The notes: generated by a model not told the origin, from the letters alone. Positions 42,338 to 50,988 are shown, numbered from the stretch's first letter. The stretch: 64,000 bases of DNA from Streptomyces sp. MJM8645 (GCF_001625365.1 NZ_LJJF01000001.1:5884501-5948500); one strand, 5' to 3'. Translations and numbers: made by a program.

Positions 42338-45064
42338 TCAGAAGCGGACCCCGTAGCGCTCGGCCGCCTGCCGGACGGTCTCCGCCTTGACCTCGCCCCG
42401 GCGCGCCAGCGCGGCCAGCGCCGCCACCGCGACCGACTGGGCGTCCACGCCGAAGTGCCGCCGCGCCGCGTCCCGGCTGTCGGAGAGGCCGAAGCCGTCC
42501 GTGCCCAGCGACGTCCAGTCCTGCTCCACCCACGGGCGGATCTGGTCCGGTACCGCGCGCATCCAGTCGCTGACCGCCAGCACCGGCCCGGGCGCCCCTG
42601 CCAGTGCCCGCGTCACGTAGGGGACGCGCGCCGCCGCGCCCGTACCGGCCGCCGCCTGCGCCAGGTTGGCCGCGTCGCAGTCCAGCGCCTCCCGGCGCAG
42701 CTCCGTCCAGGAGGGTGCCGACCAGACGTCCGCCGCCACGCCCCAGTCCTCGCCGAGCAGTTGCTGGGCGGCGAGCGCCCAGCGCACGGCGGTGCCCGAG
42801 GCGAGCAGCTGGAGCCGCGGGGCGTCGCCGCCCGGCGAGGGCTCCGCCTGGCGGTAGCGGTACAGCCCGCGCAGGATGCCGTCGGTGACGTCAGCGACGG
42901 CAGTAACGTCGGTGACATCCGTGCCGGTCGGCAGCGGCGGCTGTGGCAGCGCCTCGTTGTAGACGGTCAGGTAGTAGAACACGTCCTCGCCGTACGGGTG
43001 TTGGGGGCTGCTGCCGTACATCCGGCGCAGGCCCTCGCGGACGATCACCGCGACCTCGTACCCGAAGGCGGGGTCGTAGGACAGCGCCGCCGGGTTGGTG
43101 GAGGCGATCAACTGCGAGTGGCCGTCGGCGTGTTGCAGGCCCTCGCCGGTCATCGTGGTGCGTCCGGCGGTGGCGCCGATCAGGAAGCCTCGGCCCAACT
43201 GGTCGGCCAGGGCCCACATCTGGTCGGCGGTGCGCTGCCAGCCGAACATCGAGTAGAAGATGTAGAACGGGATCACCGGCTCGCCGTGGGTGGCGTACGC
43301 GGTCGCGGCGGCGGTCAGCGAGGCCATCGAACCGGCCTCCGTGATGCCCTCGTTGAGGATCTGGCCGGTCGCCGACTCCTTGTAGTGGAGCAGCTGGTCG
43401 CGGTCGACCGGGTCGTAGGTCTGCCCCAGCGGCGAGTAGATGCCGGCGCTCGGGAAGAGCGACTCCATGCCGAAGGTGCGCGCCTCGTCCGGGACGATCG
43501 GGACCCAGCGGCGGCCGGTGGCCTTGTCCCGCATCAGGTCCTTGACCAGCCGGACGAACGCCATGGTGGTCGCGATCTCCTGCGTGCCGGAGCCCTTGAG
43601 CAGCGTCTCGAAGGGTTTCGCGGGCAGCTCGGGCAGCGGGGTGAAGCGCACCCGGCGGGCGGGCGCGGGGCCGCCCAGCGCGGCGCGCCGCTCCCGGAGG
43701 TAGCGGGCCTCCGGGGAGTCCGGGCCCGGGTGCGCGTACGGGACCAGCTCGCCGGTCAGGGCACTGTCGGGAATGGGGAGTTCGAGCAGGTCGCGCATCG
43801 CCCGGAACTCCGCCCCGGAGAGCTTCTTCATCTGGTGGTTGGCGTTGCGGGCCTCGAAGCCGCGGCCGAGCGTCCAGCCCTTGACCGTCTGCACCAGCAC
43901 CACCGTGGGGGCGCCCCGGTGCTCCAGCGCCGCCCGGTAGGCGGCGTACACCTTGCGCGGTTCGTGTCCGGCCCGGGAGGTCGCGACGATCTCCAACAGC
44001 CGCTGGTCGTCCACGGTTTCGGCGATTGCCCGGAGTTCGGGCGAGGCCTGGAACAGGTGCTCGCGGACGTAGCGGGCGTCGGAGGCGGCGTAGGTCTGGA
44101 ACTGTCCGTCCGGCACCGTGCCGAGCCGGCGCACCAGCGCGCCCGTGGTGTCGCGGGCCAGGAGGTCGTCCCAGGCTTCGCCCCACAGCGACTTGACGAC
44201 GTTCCAGCCGGCGGCGCGGAACTGGCGCTCCAGCTCCTGGGCGATCTTGCCGTTGCCGCGCACCGGTCCGTCCAGGCGCTGGAGGTTGCAGTTGACCACG
44301 AAGGTGAGGTTGTCCAGCCCCTCGCGGGCGGCGAGGGCGAGCGCGGCGGTCGACTCCGGCTCGTCCATCTCCCCGTCGCCGAGGAACGCCCAGACGTGCG
44401 AGCCGGACGTGTCCTTGATGCCGCGCGCGGTCAAGTACCGGTTGAACCGGGCCTGGTGGATGGCCGACAGCGGTCCGAGGCCCATGGACACGGTCGGGAA
44501 CTCCCAGAACCACGGCAGCCGGCGCGGGTGCGGGTACGAGGGCAGGCCGTCGCCGCCGGCCTCCTGCCGGAAGCGGTCCAACTGGGCCTCGCCGATGCGC
44601 CCTTCGAGGAAGGCGCGGGCGTAGACGCCGGGCGCGGCGTGGCCCTGGACGTACAGCTGGTCGCCGGAGCCGTCGGCCTCCTTGCCGCGGAAGAAGTGCT
44701 GGAAGCCGACCTCGTACAGCCAGGCGGCGGACGCGTACGTGGCCATGTGCCCGCCGAGGCCGCCGCGGTGGTTGCCCCTGGTCACCATGGCGGCGGCGTT
44801 CCAGCGGTTCCAGGCGGTGATCCGCCGCTCCATCGCCTCGTCGCCGGGGAACTCGGGCTCGGCGCCGGTCGGGATGGTGTTGACGTACGGGGTGTCCAGG
44901 AGCGGCGGGACGTCGAGCCGGCGCAGTTCGGCGTGTTCGACGAGGCGGCGCAGCAGGTGGGCGGCGCGGTGCGCTCCGCCGAAGTCGCGGGCGGCGTCCA
45001 GGGAGGCGCGCCACTCCGCGACCTCTTCGGGGTCGTGGTCGGGAAGCTGGTCGAGCTGGGACAC
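42338..45064 (-). CDS. aceE: Pyruvate dehydrogenase E1 component, homodimeric type
   Basis: The product has 908 residues, the usual length for single-chain E1. The thiamine diphosphate motif is GDGEMDEPES (229-238) ending in NCN (258-260). GHAAPGVYARAFLEGR, GLPSYPHPRRLPWFWEFPTVSMGLGP (in part) and FYIFYSMFGWQR are diagnostic. It decarboxylates pyruvate and acetylates the lipoyl E2 of the pyruvate dehydrogenase complex; E2 and E3 are not here. A short TDVTDVTAVADVTDG repeat near residue 750 is unusual. GTG 45064 follows AAGGGGA. A GntR regulator gene lies upstream in the same direction, recalling the pdhR-aceE order of E. coli, and palindromes occupy the gap. Confidence 0.93.
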   Translation of the reverse strand: MSQLDQLPDHDPEEVAEWRASLDAARDFGGAHRAAHLLRRLVEHAELRRLDVPPLLDTPYVNTIPTGAEPEFPGDEAMERRITAWNRWNAAAMVTRGNHRGGLGGHMATYASAAWLYEVGFQHFFRGKEADGSGDQLYVQGHAAPGVYARAFLEGRIGEAQLDRFRQEAGGDGLPSYPHPRRLPWFWEFPTVSMGLGPLSAIHQARFNRYLTARGIKDTSGSHVWAFLGDGEMDEPESTAALALAAREGLDNLTFVVNCNLQRLDGPVRGNGKIAQELERQFRAAGWNVVKSLWGEAWDDLLARDTTGALVRRLGTVPDGQFQTYAASDARYVREHLFQASPELRAIAETVDDQRLLEIVATSRAGHEPRKVYAAYRAALEHRGAPTVVLVQTVKGWTLGRGFEARNANHQMKKLSGAEFRAMRDLLELPIPDSALTGELVPYAHPGPDSPEARYLRERRAALGGPAPARRVRFTPLPELPAKPFETLLKGSGTQEIATTMAFVRLVKDLMRDKATGRRWVPIVPDEARTFGMESLFPSAGIYSPLGQTYDPVDRDQLLHYKESATGQILNEGITEAGSMASLTAAATAYATHGEPVIPFYIFYSMFGWQRTADQMWALADQLGRGFLIGATAGRTTMTGEGLQHADGHSQLIASTNPAALSYDPAFGYEVAVIVREGLRRMYGSSPQHPYGEDVFYYLTVYNEALPQPPLPTGTDVTDVTAVADVTDGILRGLYRYRQAEPSPGGDAPRLQLLASGTAVRWALAAQQLLGEDWGVAADVWSAPSWTELRREALDCDAANLAQAAAGTGAAARVPYVTRALAGAPGPVLAVSDWMRAVPDQIRPWVEQDWTSLGTDGFGLSDSRDAARRHFGVDAQSVAVAALAALARRGEVKAETVRQAAERYGVRF

Positions 45065-45200
45065 GGATGGTTCCCCTTTGCCGGTGCTTCAGAGTGCCGA
45101 TTCCGGGATGCGGAATGGCATTTCTCTCCATGGAAGGTCTCTATGGACGGTAGGGAGTGGTCCGGCGACGCGTCAACCGCTACTGGAGGGTAATGTGAGC

Positions 45201-45232
45201 GATGATCGATCATCTTGGTGCGAACCATGGTG
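45201..45232 (-). promoter_or_regulatory. Candidate operator upstream of aceE
   Basis: GATGATCGATCATC (45201-45214) is a perfect 14-bp palindrome. It is followed by TGGTGCGAACCA (TGGT, 4 bases, ACCA), similar to the FadR/PdhR-type site TGGTnnnACCA, and by ACCATGGT. These lie 137-170 bases before the aceE start and just past the GntR stop. A GntR/FCD regulator could bind here. Confidence 0.5.
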
Positions 45233-45259
45233 CCGCACCGGGACCCCGCCCGGATCCGC

Positions 45260-45922
45260 TCAGGCGGAGCGGTCGGCGTACTCCAGGACGTGTTCCGCCA
45301 ACAGCCGCCCGACCTCCGGATCCCGCCGCCGGAAGGCCTCGATCAGCGGAGCGTGGTCGGCCGCGTTCTCGTGCAGCTCCGGGCGGACCCGGTGCAGCGA
45401 CAGCACCGTCCACACCTCCACGCCCAGCCCCTCCCAGGTCCGCAGCAGTGCCCCGTTGCCGGCGGCGGCCACGATCTCGCGGTGGAAGGCCACGCCGTGC
45501 CGGGCCTGCCCGAGCGCGTCACCCGCCCCGGCCGCCGCCGCCATCCGTTCCGCGTGCCGCTCCAGGGCGGCGGTGTCCCCGGCCAGGCGGACGACCGCCG
45601 CCTCGGCGGCCAGCCGCTCCAGCGCGGCCCGCACCTGGTAGACCTCCCGCAGTTCGGCCGGGCTGATCTCGCGCACCCGCACGCCCCGGTTGGGCTCGGC
45701 GTCGAGCAGCCCGAGCGACTGCAGTGAGCGCAGCGCCTCGCGCACCGGCGCCTGGCTGACGTTCAACTCGGCGGCTAGGCGCCGTTCCACGATCCGGTCG
45801 CCGGGCTGCCAGCGCCCGTTCAGCAGGCCCTCCAGCAGCAGTCCGCGCACCTGCTCGCCGAGCGGCACCCGGGACAGCGGGTCGGCGTCCCCGGCGGGCG
45901 GCAGCGGGATCGGGCGGGTCAT
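45260..45922 (-). CDS. GntR-family (FCD) transcriptional regulator
   Basis: The product has 220 residues. The N-terminal winged helix (LGEQVRGLLLEGLLNGRWQPG, VERRLAAELNVSQAPVREALR, GLLDAEPNRGVRV) is followed by an all-helical FCD ligand domain with the metal-site histidines (HGVAFHREIVAAAG, LLAEHVLEY). FCD regulators of this kind sense organic acids or acyl-CoA. ATG 45922 has AAGGAG six bases upstream. The gene precedes aceE on the same strand, so it is the obvious candidate regulator. Its leader contains a 14-bp tandem repeat. Confidence 0.92.
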   Translation of the reverse strand: MTRPIPLPPAGDADPLSRVPLGEQVRGLLLEGLLNGRWQPGDRIVERRLAAELNVSQAPVREALRSLQSLGLLDAEPNRGVRVREISPAELREVYQVRAALERLAAEAAVVRLAGDTAALERHAERMAAAAGAGDALGQARHGVAFHREIVAAAGNGALLRTWEGLGVEVWTVLSLHRVRPELHENAADHAPLIEAFRRRDPEVGRLLAEHVLEYADRSA

Positions 45923-45936
45923 GCGGGCTCCTTGAT

Positions 45937-46006
45937 CGTGGTTCACGACTCGTGGTTCACGACTCGTGGTTCACGACTCGTGGTTCACGACTCGTGGTTC
46001 ATGGCG
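45937..46006. repeat. 14-bp tandem repeat between HIBCH and GntR genes
   Basis: The unit CGTGGTTCACGACT occurs four times exactly (45937, 45951, 45965, 45979) and once partially (45993). Each junction contains CACGACTCGTG, a 5-1-5 inverted repeat, so the array is a chain of small hairpins. It lies 15 bases before the GntR start and 32 bases after the stop of the upstream gene. Confidence 0.92.
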
Positions 46007-46037
46007 CGTGGTGATGCGGGGCCGCGGCGCAGCCCGG

Positions 46038-47084
46038 TCAGGCCAGGCCCAACTCGTCGCCCACGCGCGGGGCGAGGAAGCGGGCGACGTCCGCCTCCCC
46101 GACCTCGGCGAGCGCGGCCGGGGACCAGCGCGGGGTGCGGTCCTTGTCGATCACCTGGGCGCGGATGCCCTCGACCAGGTCAGGCCCGCTCAGCGCGGCG
46201 CAGGAGACGCGGTACTCCTGGTCGAGCACGGCCTCCAAGGAGGGGAGCGTGCGGGCCCGGCGCAGTGCGGCGAGGGTCACCGTGACGGCCGTGGGGGAGT
46301 TGCCGAGGACCAGCTCCGCGGCCTCCTTCGCCTCCGCCACGCCGGAGTTCAGCAGTCGTTCGACGATCTCCTCGACGGTGTCGGCCGTGTAGCAGGCGTC
46401 GATCCAGCCTCGCTGCTCCGCGAGCGCGGACCCTGGCGCGGGCTCGGCGTGCGAGGCGACGGCGGCGGCGGGGGCGGGGCTCTCGGCCAGGGCGTCGAGC
46501 AGCGCCGCGATCCGTGTCGAGGGGACGAAGTGGTCGGCGAACCCGCACAGCAGCGCGTCACCGGGGCCCATCGAGGCCGAGGTGAGTCCGAGGTGGGTGC
46601 CCAACTCGCCCGGGGCGAGCGCGAGCAGTCGACTGCCGCCGACGTCCGGGACCAGCCCGATCCGGGTCTCGGGCATCGCGACGGTGGAACGTTCGGTGAC
46701 GATCCGGAGCGCGCCGTGGGCGGACAGGCCGATGCCGCCGCCCATGGTGATGCCGTCCATCACCGCGACGTACGGCTTCGGGTAGTGGGCGATCAGCGCG
46801 TTCAGCCGGTACTCGTCGCGGAAGAAGGCCCGGGCGCCGGCCCCGCCGGCCTTGGCGTCGTCGTGCAGTGCGCGGAGGTCGGCCCCGGCGCAGAGGCCGC
46901 GCTCGCCGGCGCCGGTCAGGACGACGGTGCGCACCCGGTCGTCCGCGGCCCACTCGGTCAGCGTCGCGTGGACGGTGGTGATCATGCCGTGGGTCAGCGA
47001 GTTGAGCGCCCGCGGCCGGTTCAGCACGATCCGCCCGGCCCCGCCGTCCAGGGAGACCTGGACCTCCGCCACCTCTGCGTTCAT
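46038..47084 (-). CDS. 3-Hydroxyisobutyryl-CoA hydrolase
   Basis: The product has 348 residues and is a crotonase-superfamily hydrolase. It is longer than a hydratase and has the pattern of the HIBCH group: GRIVLNRPRALNSL, LCAGADLRALHDDAKAG, MGGGIGLSAHGALRI, MPETRIGLVPDVGGSRLLA, and a C-terminal domain with LDQEYRVSCAALSGPDLVEGIRA. It hydrolyses 3-hydroxyisobutyryl-CoA in valine breakdown. Enoyl-CoA hydratase side activity is possible. The product is cytosolic. Its 3' flank contains the 14-bp tandem repeat. Confidence 0.9.
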   Translation of the reverse strand: MNAEVAEVQVSLDGGAGRIVLNRPRALNSLTHGMITTVHATLTEWAADDRVRTVVLTGAGERGLCAGADLRALHDDAKAGGAGARAFFRDEYRLNALIAHYPKPYVAVMDGITMGGGIGLSAHGALRIVTERSTVAMPETRIGLVPDVGGSRLLALAPGELGTHLGLTSASMGPGDALLCGFADHFVPSTRIAALLDALAESPAPAAAVASHAEPAPGSALAEQRGWIDACYTADTVEEIVERLLNSGVAEAKEAAELVLGNSPTAVTVTLAALRRARTLPSLEAVLDQEYRVSCAALSGPDLVEGIRAQVIDKDRTPRWSPAALAEVGEADVARFLAPRVGDELGLA

Positions 47085-47097
47085 CGGGTCCGTTCCC

Positions 47098-47238
47098 GTC
47101 GTTCGGTCGTTCGGTCGTTCCTCGGTCTTGACGACTCCTGTCGTCCACCGTACCGGGGCGACGCGGAGCCGTGATCACCCGACCGGGCAGCGGGCCGTCC
47201 TCACGGCGGACCGGCGGACCGTCCTCACGGCGGACCGG
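47098..47238. repeat. Short repeats in the TetR 3' flank
   Basis: GTCGTTCG is repeated three times (47098-47121, last base changed). GTCCTCACGGCGGACCGG occurs at 47197-47214 and again at 47221-47238. Both lie between the hydrolase start and the TetR stop. Confidence 0.7.
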
Positions 47239-47261
47239 CCGGCTGGGCCCGGTTCGGGTCC

Positions 47262-47873
47262 CTACGGCCAGGCGCGCAGGGCGAGTTCGGCGGTCCGGGC
47301 CAGGTCGGCGGCGGTGGCGCCGTCCCGGGCCTGCTGCGACATGCCCTGGATGACCGTGCCGAAGTAGCCGGCCAGCGCGTGCGGGTCGGCGTCGGGCGGG
47401 AGTTCGCCGTCCGCCTGGGCCGTGCGCAGCCTGGTCTCGAAGACGTGGAGGTTGCGGTTGCGCAGGTCACGCAGGTGGGCCTGGACCTCGGCGTCCTGCG
47501 GGGAGACGTTGGTGGCGGCGCTGATCACCAGGCAGCCGGCCGGGTGCGAGGGGTCGGGGTAGATGGCCGCCGCCTCCCGCAGGATCCGGGCGAAGGCCGC
47601 GTACGCGCTGGTCTCCTCGCGCAGGGCGGCCCCCGCGAACGCGCCGACGGGGGAGTGCCCGTAGTGGCGGACGACCTCCTCGAAGAGCGAGCGCTTGTCG
47701 CCGAACGCGGCGTAGAGGCTGCCGGGCCGGATGCCCATGGCGGTGGTCAGGTCGGTGACGGAGGTGGCCTCGTAGCCGCGTTCCCAGAACAGCCGGGTCG
47801 CCGCCGTCAGCGCCTCGTCCCGGTCGAAGGTCGGCGGTCGTCCGCGTCGGGGCCGCGTCGGGTTCTCGGTCAT
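47262..47873 (-). CDS. TetR-family transcriptional repressor
   Basis: The product has 203 residues. The DNA-binding part is typical (FDRDEALTAATRLFWERGYE, ATSVTDLTTAMGIRPGSLYAAFGDKRSLF), followed by a ligand-binding domain with PAGCLVISAATNVSPQD, a pattern of regulators that control short-chain dehydrogenases or redox enzymes. It is divergent from an SDR gene with 97 bases between starts. That gap contains repeated CTCAACAA half-sites and a perfect 16-bp inverted repeat, so it very likely represses the SDR gene and itself. Confidence 0.93.
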   Translation of the reverse strand: MTENPTRPRRGRPPTFDRDEALTAATRLFWERGYEATSVTDLTTAMGIRPGSLYAAFGDKRSLFEEVVRHYGHSPVGAFAGAALREETSAYAAFARILREAAAIYPDPSHPAGCLVISAATNVSPQDAEVQAHLRDLRNRNLHVFETRLRTAQADGELPPDADPHALAGYFGTVIQGMSQQARDGATAADLARTAELALRAWP

Positions 47874-47886
47874 GCCGGAATTTTAG

Positions 47887-47943
47887 AACACCCGCTCAAC
47901 AAGTGTGTTAGCTTCTTTCTTGAGTGAGCACTCAACAAATGTG
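47887..47943. promoter_or_regulatory. TetR operator region
   Basis: TTGAGTGAGCACTCAA (47920-47935) is a perfect inverted repeat. CTCAACAAGTGTG (47895) and CTCAACAAATGTG (47931) are near-identical direct copies 36 bases apart. AACAC and GTGTT flank the first copy. The block is AT-rich and lies between the divergent TetR and SDR starts. Confidence 0.75.
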
Positions 47944-47970
47944 GTGGGCGAAGCAGGAAGGGGCTCAGTC

Positions 47971-48744
47971 ATGGGCACGCAGGCACTCAAGGGCAAGACC
48001 GCGCTGGTCACCGGGGGTAGCAGGGGGATCGGCCGGGCGATCGCCCGCAGGCTCGGCCGCGACGGCGCCACCGTCGCCGTCGGCTACGCCCGCGATCAGG
48101 AGGCGGCGGGCGAGGTCGTCGCGGGCATCCGCGCCGACGGCGGCCGGGCCTTCGCGCTGCACGCCGAACTCGGCCGGCACGGGGACGCGGCCGCGCTGTG
48201 GGAGGCGTTCGATGCCGGGATCGGCGCGCACGCGCCCGACGGCGGCGTCGACATCATCGTGAACAACGCCGGGATCGGGCGCAGTGCCGACCTCGCCGCG
48301 CTCACCGAGGAGGGCTTCGACGAGGTCTTCGCCGTCAACGTCCGCGCGCCGTTCTTCGTCGTCCAGCACGGCCTGCACCGGATGCGCGACGGCGGCCGGA
48401 TCATCAACGTCTCCAGTGGCGCGGCCCGCCTCGCCATGCCGGAGATCATCGCCTACGGCGCGACCAAGGGGGCGCTCGACACCTTCACCCTCAACCTCGC
48501 CAAGCAGCTCGGCCCGCGCGGGATCACCGCCAACTCGGTCGCGCCGGGTGTCGTCGACACCGACGTCAACGCCGGCTGGCTGCGCGGCAACACGGAGGCG
48601 GAGGCCCATGCGGCCTCGCTCGCGGCCCTCGGCCGGGTCGGGCAGCCGGAGGACATCGCGGACATCGTCGCCTTCCTCGCCTCGGACGACGCCCGCTGGG
48701 TCACCGGCCGGGTCATCGACGCCACCGGAGGGGCGGGCCTGTAG
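47971..48744 (+). CDS. Short-chain dehydrogenase/reductase
   Basis: The product has 257 residues and is a classical SDR. The nucleotide-binding motif is TGGSRGIG (14-21), NNAG is at 98-101, and the catalytic residues are S148/S149, Y162 and K166 (YGATK). The C-terminus VTGRVIDATGGAGL is typical of 3-oxoacyl-ACP reductase-like SDRs. The Arg/Tyr after TGG-loop residues suggests NADPH preference. The substrate is unknown. ATG 47971 has GAAGGGG upstream. It is controlled in all likelihood by the divergent TetR repressor. Confidence 0.93.
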   Translation: MGTQALKGKTALVTGGSRGIGRAIARRLGRDGATVAVGYARDQEAAGEVVAGIRADGGRAFALHAELGRHGDAAALWEAFDAGIGAHAPDGGVDIIVNNAGIGRSADLAALTEEGFDEVFAVNVRAPFFVVQHGLHRMRDGGRIINVSSGAARLAMPEIIAYGATKGALDTFTLNLAKQLGPRGITANSVAPGVVDTDVNAGWLRGNTEAEAHAASLAALGRVGQPEDIADIVAFLASDDARWVTGRVIDATGGAGL

Positions 48745-48795
48745 GCGTGGTGCGTTCGGCGCGGGGGGAGTTCGGGGAGGGGGCGGGGGTAACGG

Positions 48796-48866
48796 ATAGC
48801 AGCTGACAGATGATGAAATCTGTCAGCTGTTATCTGTCGTCTGTTATCTGTTTGCCGTCAGTTGTC
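48796..48866. repeat. Heptamer-array hairpin C between convergent genes
   Basis: The left arm has ATAGCAG, CTGACAG and ATGATGA. The right arm has seven units: ATCTGTC, AGCTGTT, ATCTGTC, GTCTGTT, ATCTGTT, TGCCGTC, AGTTGTC. It lies between the SDR stop and the stop of the fumarylacetoacetase gene, 20 bases from the latter. Confidence 0.88.
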
Positions 48867-48886
48867 GGCCGGCGGCTGCGGGCCCG

Positions 48887-50110
48887 CTACGGCTGGACCC
48901 GCCCCGTCACCTCGCCGAACCCGATGACGGCGCCCTCCGGCCCCGGCGCGGTGGCGGTGATGGTGACCTCGTCGCCGTCCTCCAGGAACGTCCGGGTGGT
49001 GCCGTCCGGGAGCTTCAGCGGCTCCTCGCCGTTCCACGTCAGCTCGATCAGCGCGCCGCGGGTTTCCGGCTCCGGCCCGCTGACGGTGCCCGAGGCGAAC
49101 AGGTCGCCGGTGCGCAGCGAGGCACCGTTGACCGTCATGTGGGTGAGCTGCTGCTGCGCCGTCCAGTACATCGAGGCGAACGGCGGCCGGGACACCAGGT
49201 GCCCGTTCAGCCGGACTTCCAGCGCCAGGTCCAGTCCCCACGGCTCGCCGTCGCGGTCGTCCAGGTACGCCAGCGGCTCGACGTCGCGCTCGGGCGGCGC
49301 GACCCGGGCATGCTGCAGGGCGTCCAGCGGGACGATCCACGGGGAGACGGAGGTGGTGAAGGACTTGCCGAGGAACGGGCCGAGCGGCACGTACTCCCAG
49401 GCCTGGATGTCGCGCGCGGACCAGTCGTTGACCAGGCAGACGCCGAACACGTGCTCGCGGAAGTCGTCCAGGACGACCGGCCGGCCCAGCTCGGACGGGG
49501 TGCCGACGACGAAGCCGACCTCCGCCTCGATGTCCAGCCTCCGGGTCGGCCCGAACGACGGCGCCGGGTCGGCGGGCGCCTTGCGCTGCCCGTGGGGCCG
49601 CACCACCGGGGTGCCGGAGACGACCACCGTGCCGGCCCGCCCGTGGTAACCGATGGGCAGGTGCTTCCAGTTGGGGGTGAGCGGCTCCGAGCCCGGGCGG
49701 AAGATCCGGCCCAGGTTGGTGGCGTGGTGCTCGGAGGCGTAGAAGTCGACGTAGTCGGCGACCTCGAACGGCAGGTGCAGCTGGACCTCGCCCGCCGGCA
49801 GCAGCGCAGGCGACAGCGCCTCGCGGTAGGACTCGTCCGTCAGCCATCGGGTGAGGTCGGCCCGGACCTGCGTCCAGGTCGAACGCCCTGCCGCCAGCAG
49901 CGGGTTGAGCGAGTCCGCGGCCAGCAGCACGGACGGCGCCCCGGCGGCCCGGGCGGCCGCCGCGGCGTCCAGCACGAAGTCCCCGACGCGCACGCCGATC
50001 CGGCGCCGGCCGGGCTGGTCGGCGGCGGTGAACACGCCGTACGGCAGGTTGTGCACGCCGAACGGCGAGTCCTGGGCGCTGGCGAGCCAGCTGCGGGGGG
50101 TGGTGCTCAA
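48887..50110 (-). CDS. fahA: Fumarylacetoacetase
   Basis: The product has 407 residues. The active-site segments of FAH are present: YVDFYASEHHATNLG (metal Asp and catalytic His), DIEAEVGFVVG (two metal Glu), VNDWSARDIQAWEY and GPFLGKSFTTSVSPW. It splits fumarylacetoacetate to fumarate and acetoacetate, the last step of tyrosine degradation. The start is TTG 50110, overlapping the upstream stop (TTGA) and preceded by AGGAGG at four bases. It is the third gene of the hmgA operon. A heptamer element follows the stop. Confidence 0.92.
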   Translation of the reverse strand: MSTTPRSWLASAQDSPFGVHNLPYGVFTAADQPGRRRIGVRVGDFVLDAAAAARAAGAPSVLLAADSLNPLLAAGRSTWTQVRADLTRWLTDESYREALSPALLPAGEVQLHLPFEVADYVDFYASEHHATNLGRIFRPGSEPLTPNWKHLPIGYHGRAGTVVVSGTPVVRPHGQRKAPADPAPSFGPTRRLDIEAEVGFVVGTPSELGRPVVLDDFREHVFGVCLVNDWSARDIQAWEYVPLGPFLGKSFTTSVSPWIVPLDALQHARVAPPERDVEPLAYLDDRDGEPWGLDLALEVRLNGHLVSRPPFASMYWTAQQQLTHMTVNGASLRTGDLFASGTVSGPEPETRGALIELTWNGEEPLKLPDGTTRTFLEDGDEVTITATAPGPEGAVIGFGEVTGRVQP

Positions 50111-50988
50111 CGGTCCTCCTGGGGCTGTGACGTGGACGGCAGCAGGCCGAGCGCGGCCAGGTCGTCCAGGGGCTCGGCGATGCTGCACGTGCCGAACGCG
50201 GTGAACGAGTTCCGGATCACCGTAACCTGACGGTCGGTCAGTGCATGGGCGGCCTTGGCCAGCGCCGCGCCGTCGCGCTCCGCCAGTATCGCCGCTGCTG
50301 CGGCCCGGTCGGTCTCCTGCGCGGCCAGCAGCACGTTGAGGAAGCCGTGGTGCTCGAAGCCGGTGGCCGGGTCGGTGTGCCGGACGGCGTTGTGCAGTCC
50401 GGCGGTGCACTTGTACGGCAGTCCGCGCAGGGCGCAGCCGGTGAGGAAGGCGGCTAGCTCCTCCTCGTCCGGGAACGCCTCGGCCACCACCCCGCCGGTG
50501 CGGAACTTCGCCCGGTAGGGGCTGTCGACGAGCACGTCCAGCACCTCGTCCAGGCCGTCGCCGCGCAGGAGTTCGCGCGGCAGCTCGACGGCGGCCGGGA
50601 CGTCCGGCGGCAGCAGCCGGTCCAGGGCGGCGACCGCCTCGGCGGCGTCCCGGACGGCGAGTTCGACGCCGACCACCTCGAAGGGTGCGGCGGCGGCGAG
50701 CGCCGGGCCGAGCTCGGCACTGCCCCCCGGCAGTACGAGCCCGACCCTGAGCGGCGCGCCGCCCGAAGCCGCCGCGGCCAACTCGCCCAGCCGGCCCGCC
50801 CCGCACAGGAGCGGACCGACCGCCTCGGCGTACCAGGCCGCGCGGTGCCCGCGGTGCGCGGGCACCGCCTCGGCGACCGGCAGGTTCCCCGGGGGGAACA
50901 CCGCGGCGTCGTCGAAGAGCCCGTGGAACAGCTCGGGGATCGCCCCGGGGCCCGTCCGGTTGGTCACGGCGGACGAGGCGGCGCTCAT
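50107..50988 (-). CDS. Conserved protein of the tyrosine operon, function unknown
   Basis: The product has 293 residues and is probably cytosolic. I do not recognise a named family. Alternating strands and helices (VGLVLPGG, VVGVELAVRDAAEAV, VPAAVELP, AKFRTGGVVAEAFPDEEELA, LPYKCTAGLHNAVR, GFLNVLLAAQETD) suggest a TIM-barrel-like fold. The KFRTGG and KCTAGLHN segments at strand ends could be an active site. The gene overlaps hmgA upstream (ATGA) and fahA downstream (TTGA), so all three are made together. Between homogentisate dioxygenase and fumarylacetoacetase the pathway needs a maleylacetoacetate isomerase, and none is otherwise visible. That this protein does the job is inference. Confidence 0.85.
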   Translation of the reverse strand: MSAASSAVTNRTGPGAIPELFHGLFDDAAVFPPGNLPVAEAVPAHRGHRAAWYAEAVGPLLCGAGRLGELAAAASGGAPLRVGLVLPGGSAELGPALAAAAPFEVVGVELAVRDAAEAVAALDRLLPPDVPAAVELPRELLRGDGLDEVLDVLVDSPYRAKFRTGGVVAEAFPDEEELAAFLTGCALRGLPYKCTAGLHNAVRHTDPATGFEHHGFLNVLLAAQETDRAAAAAILAERDGAALAKAAHALTDRQVTVIRNSFTAFGTCSIAEPLDDLAALGLLPSTSQPQEDR

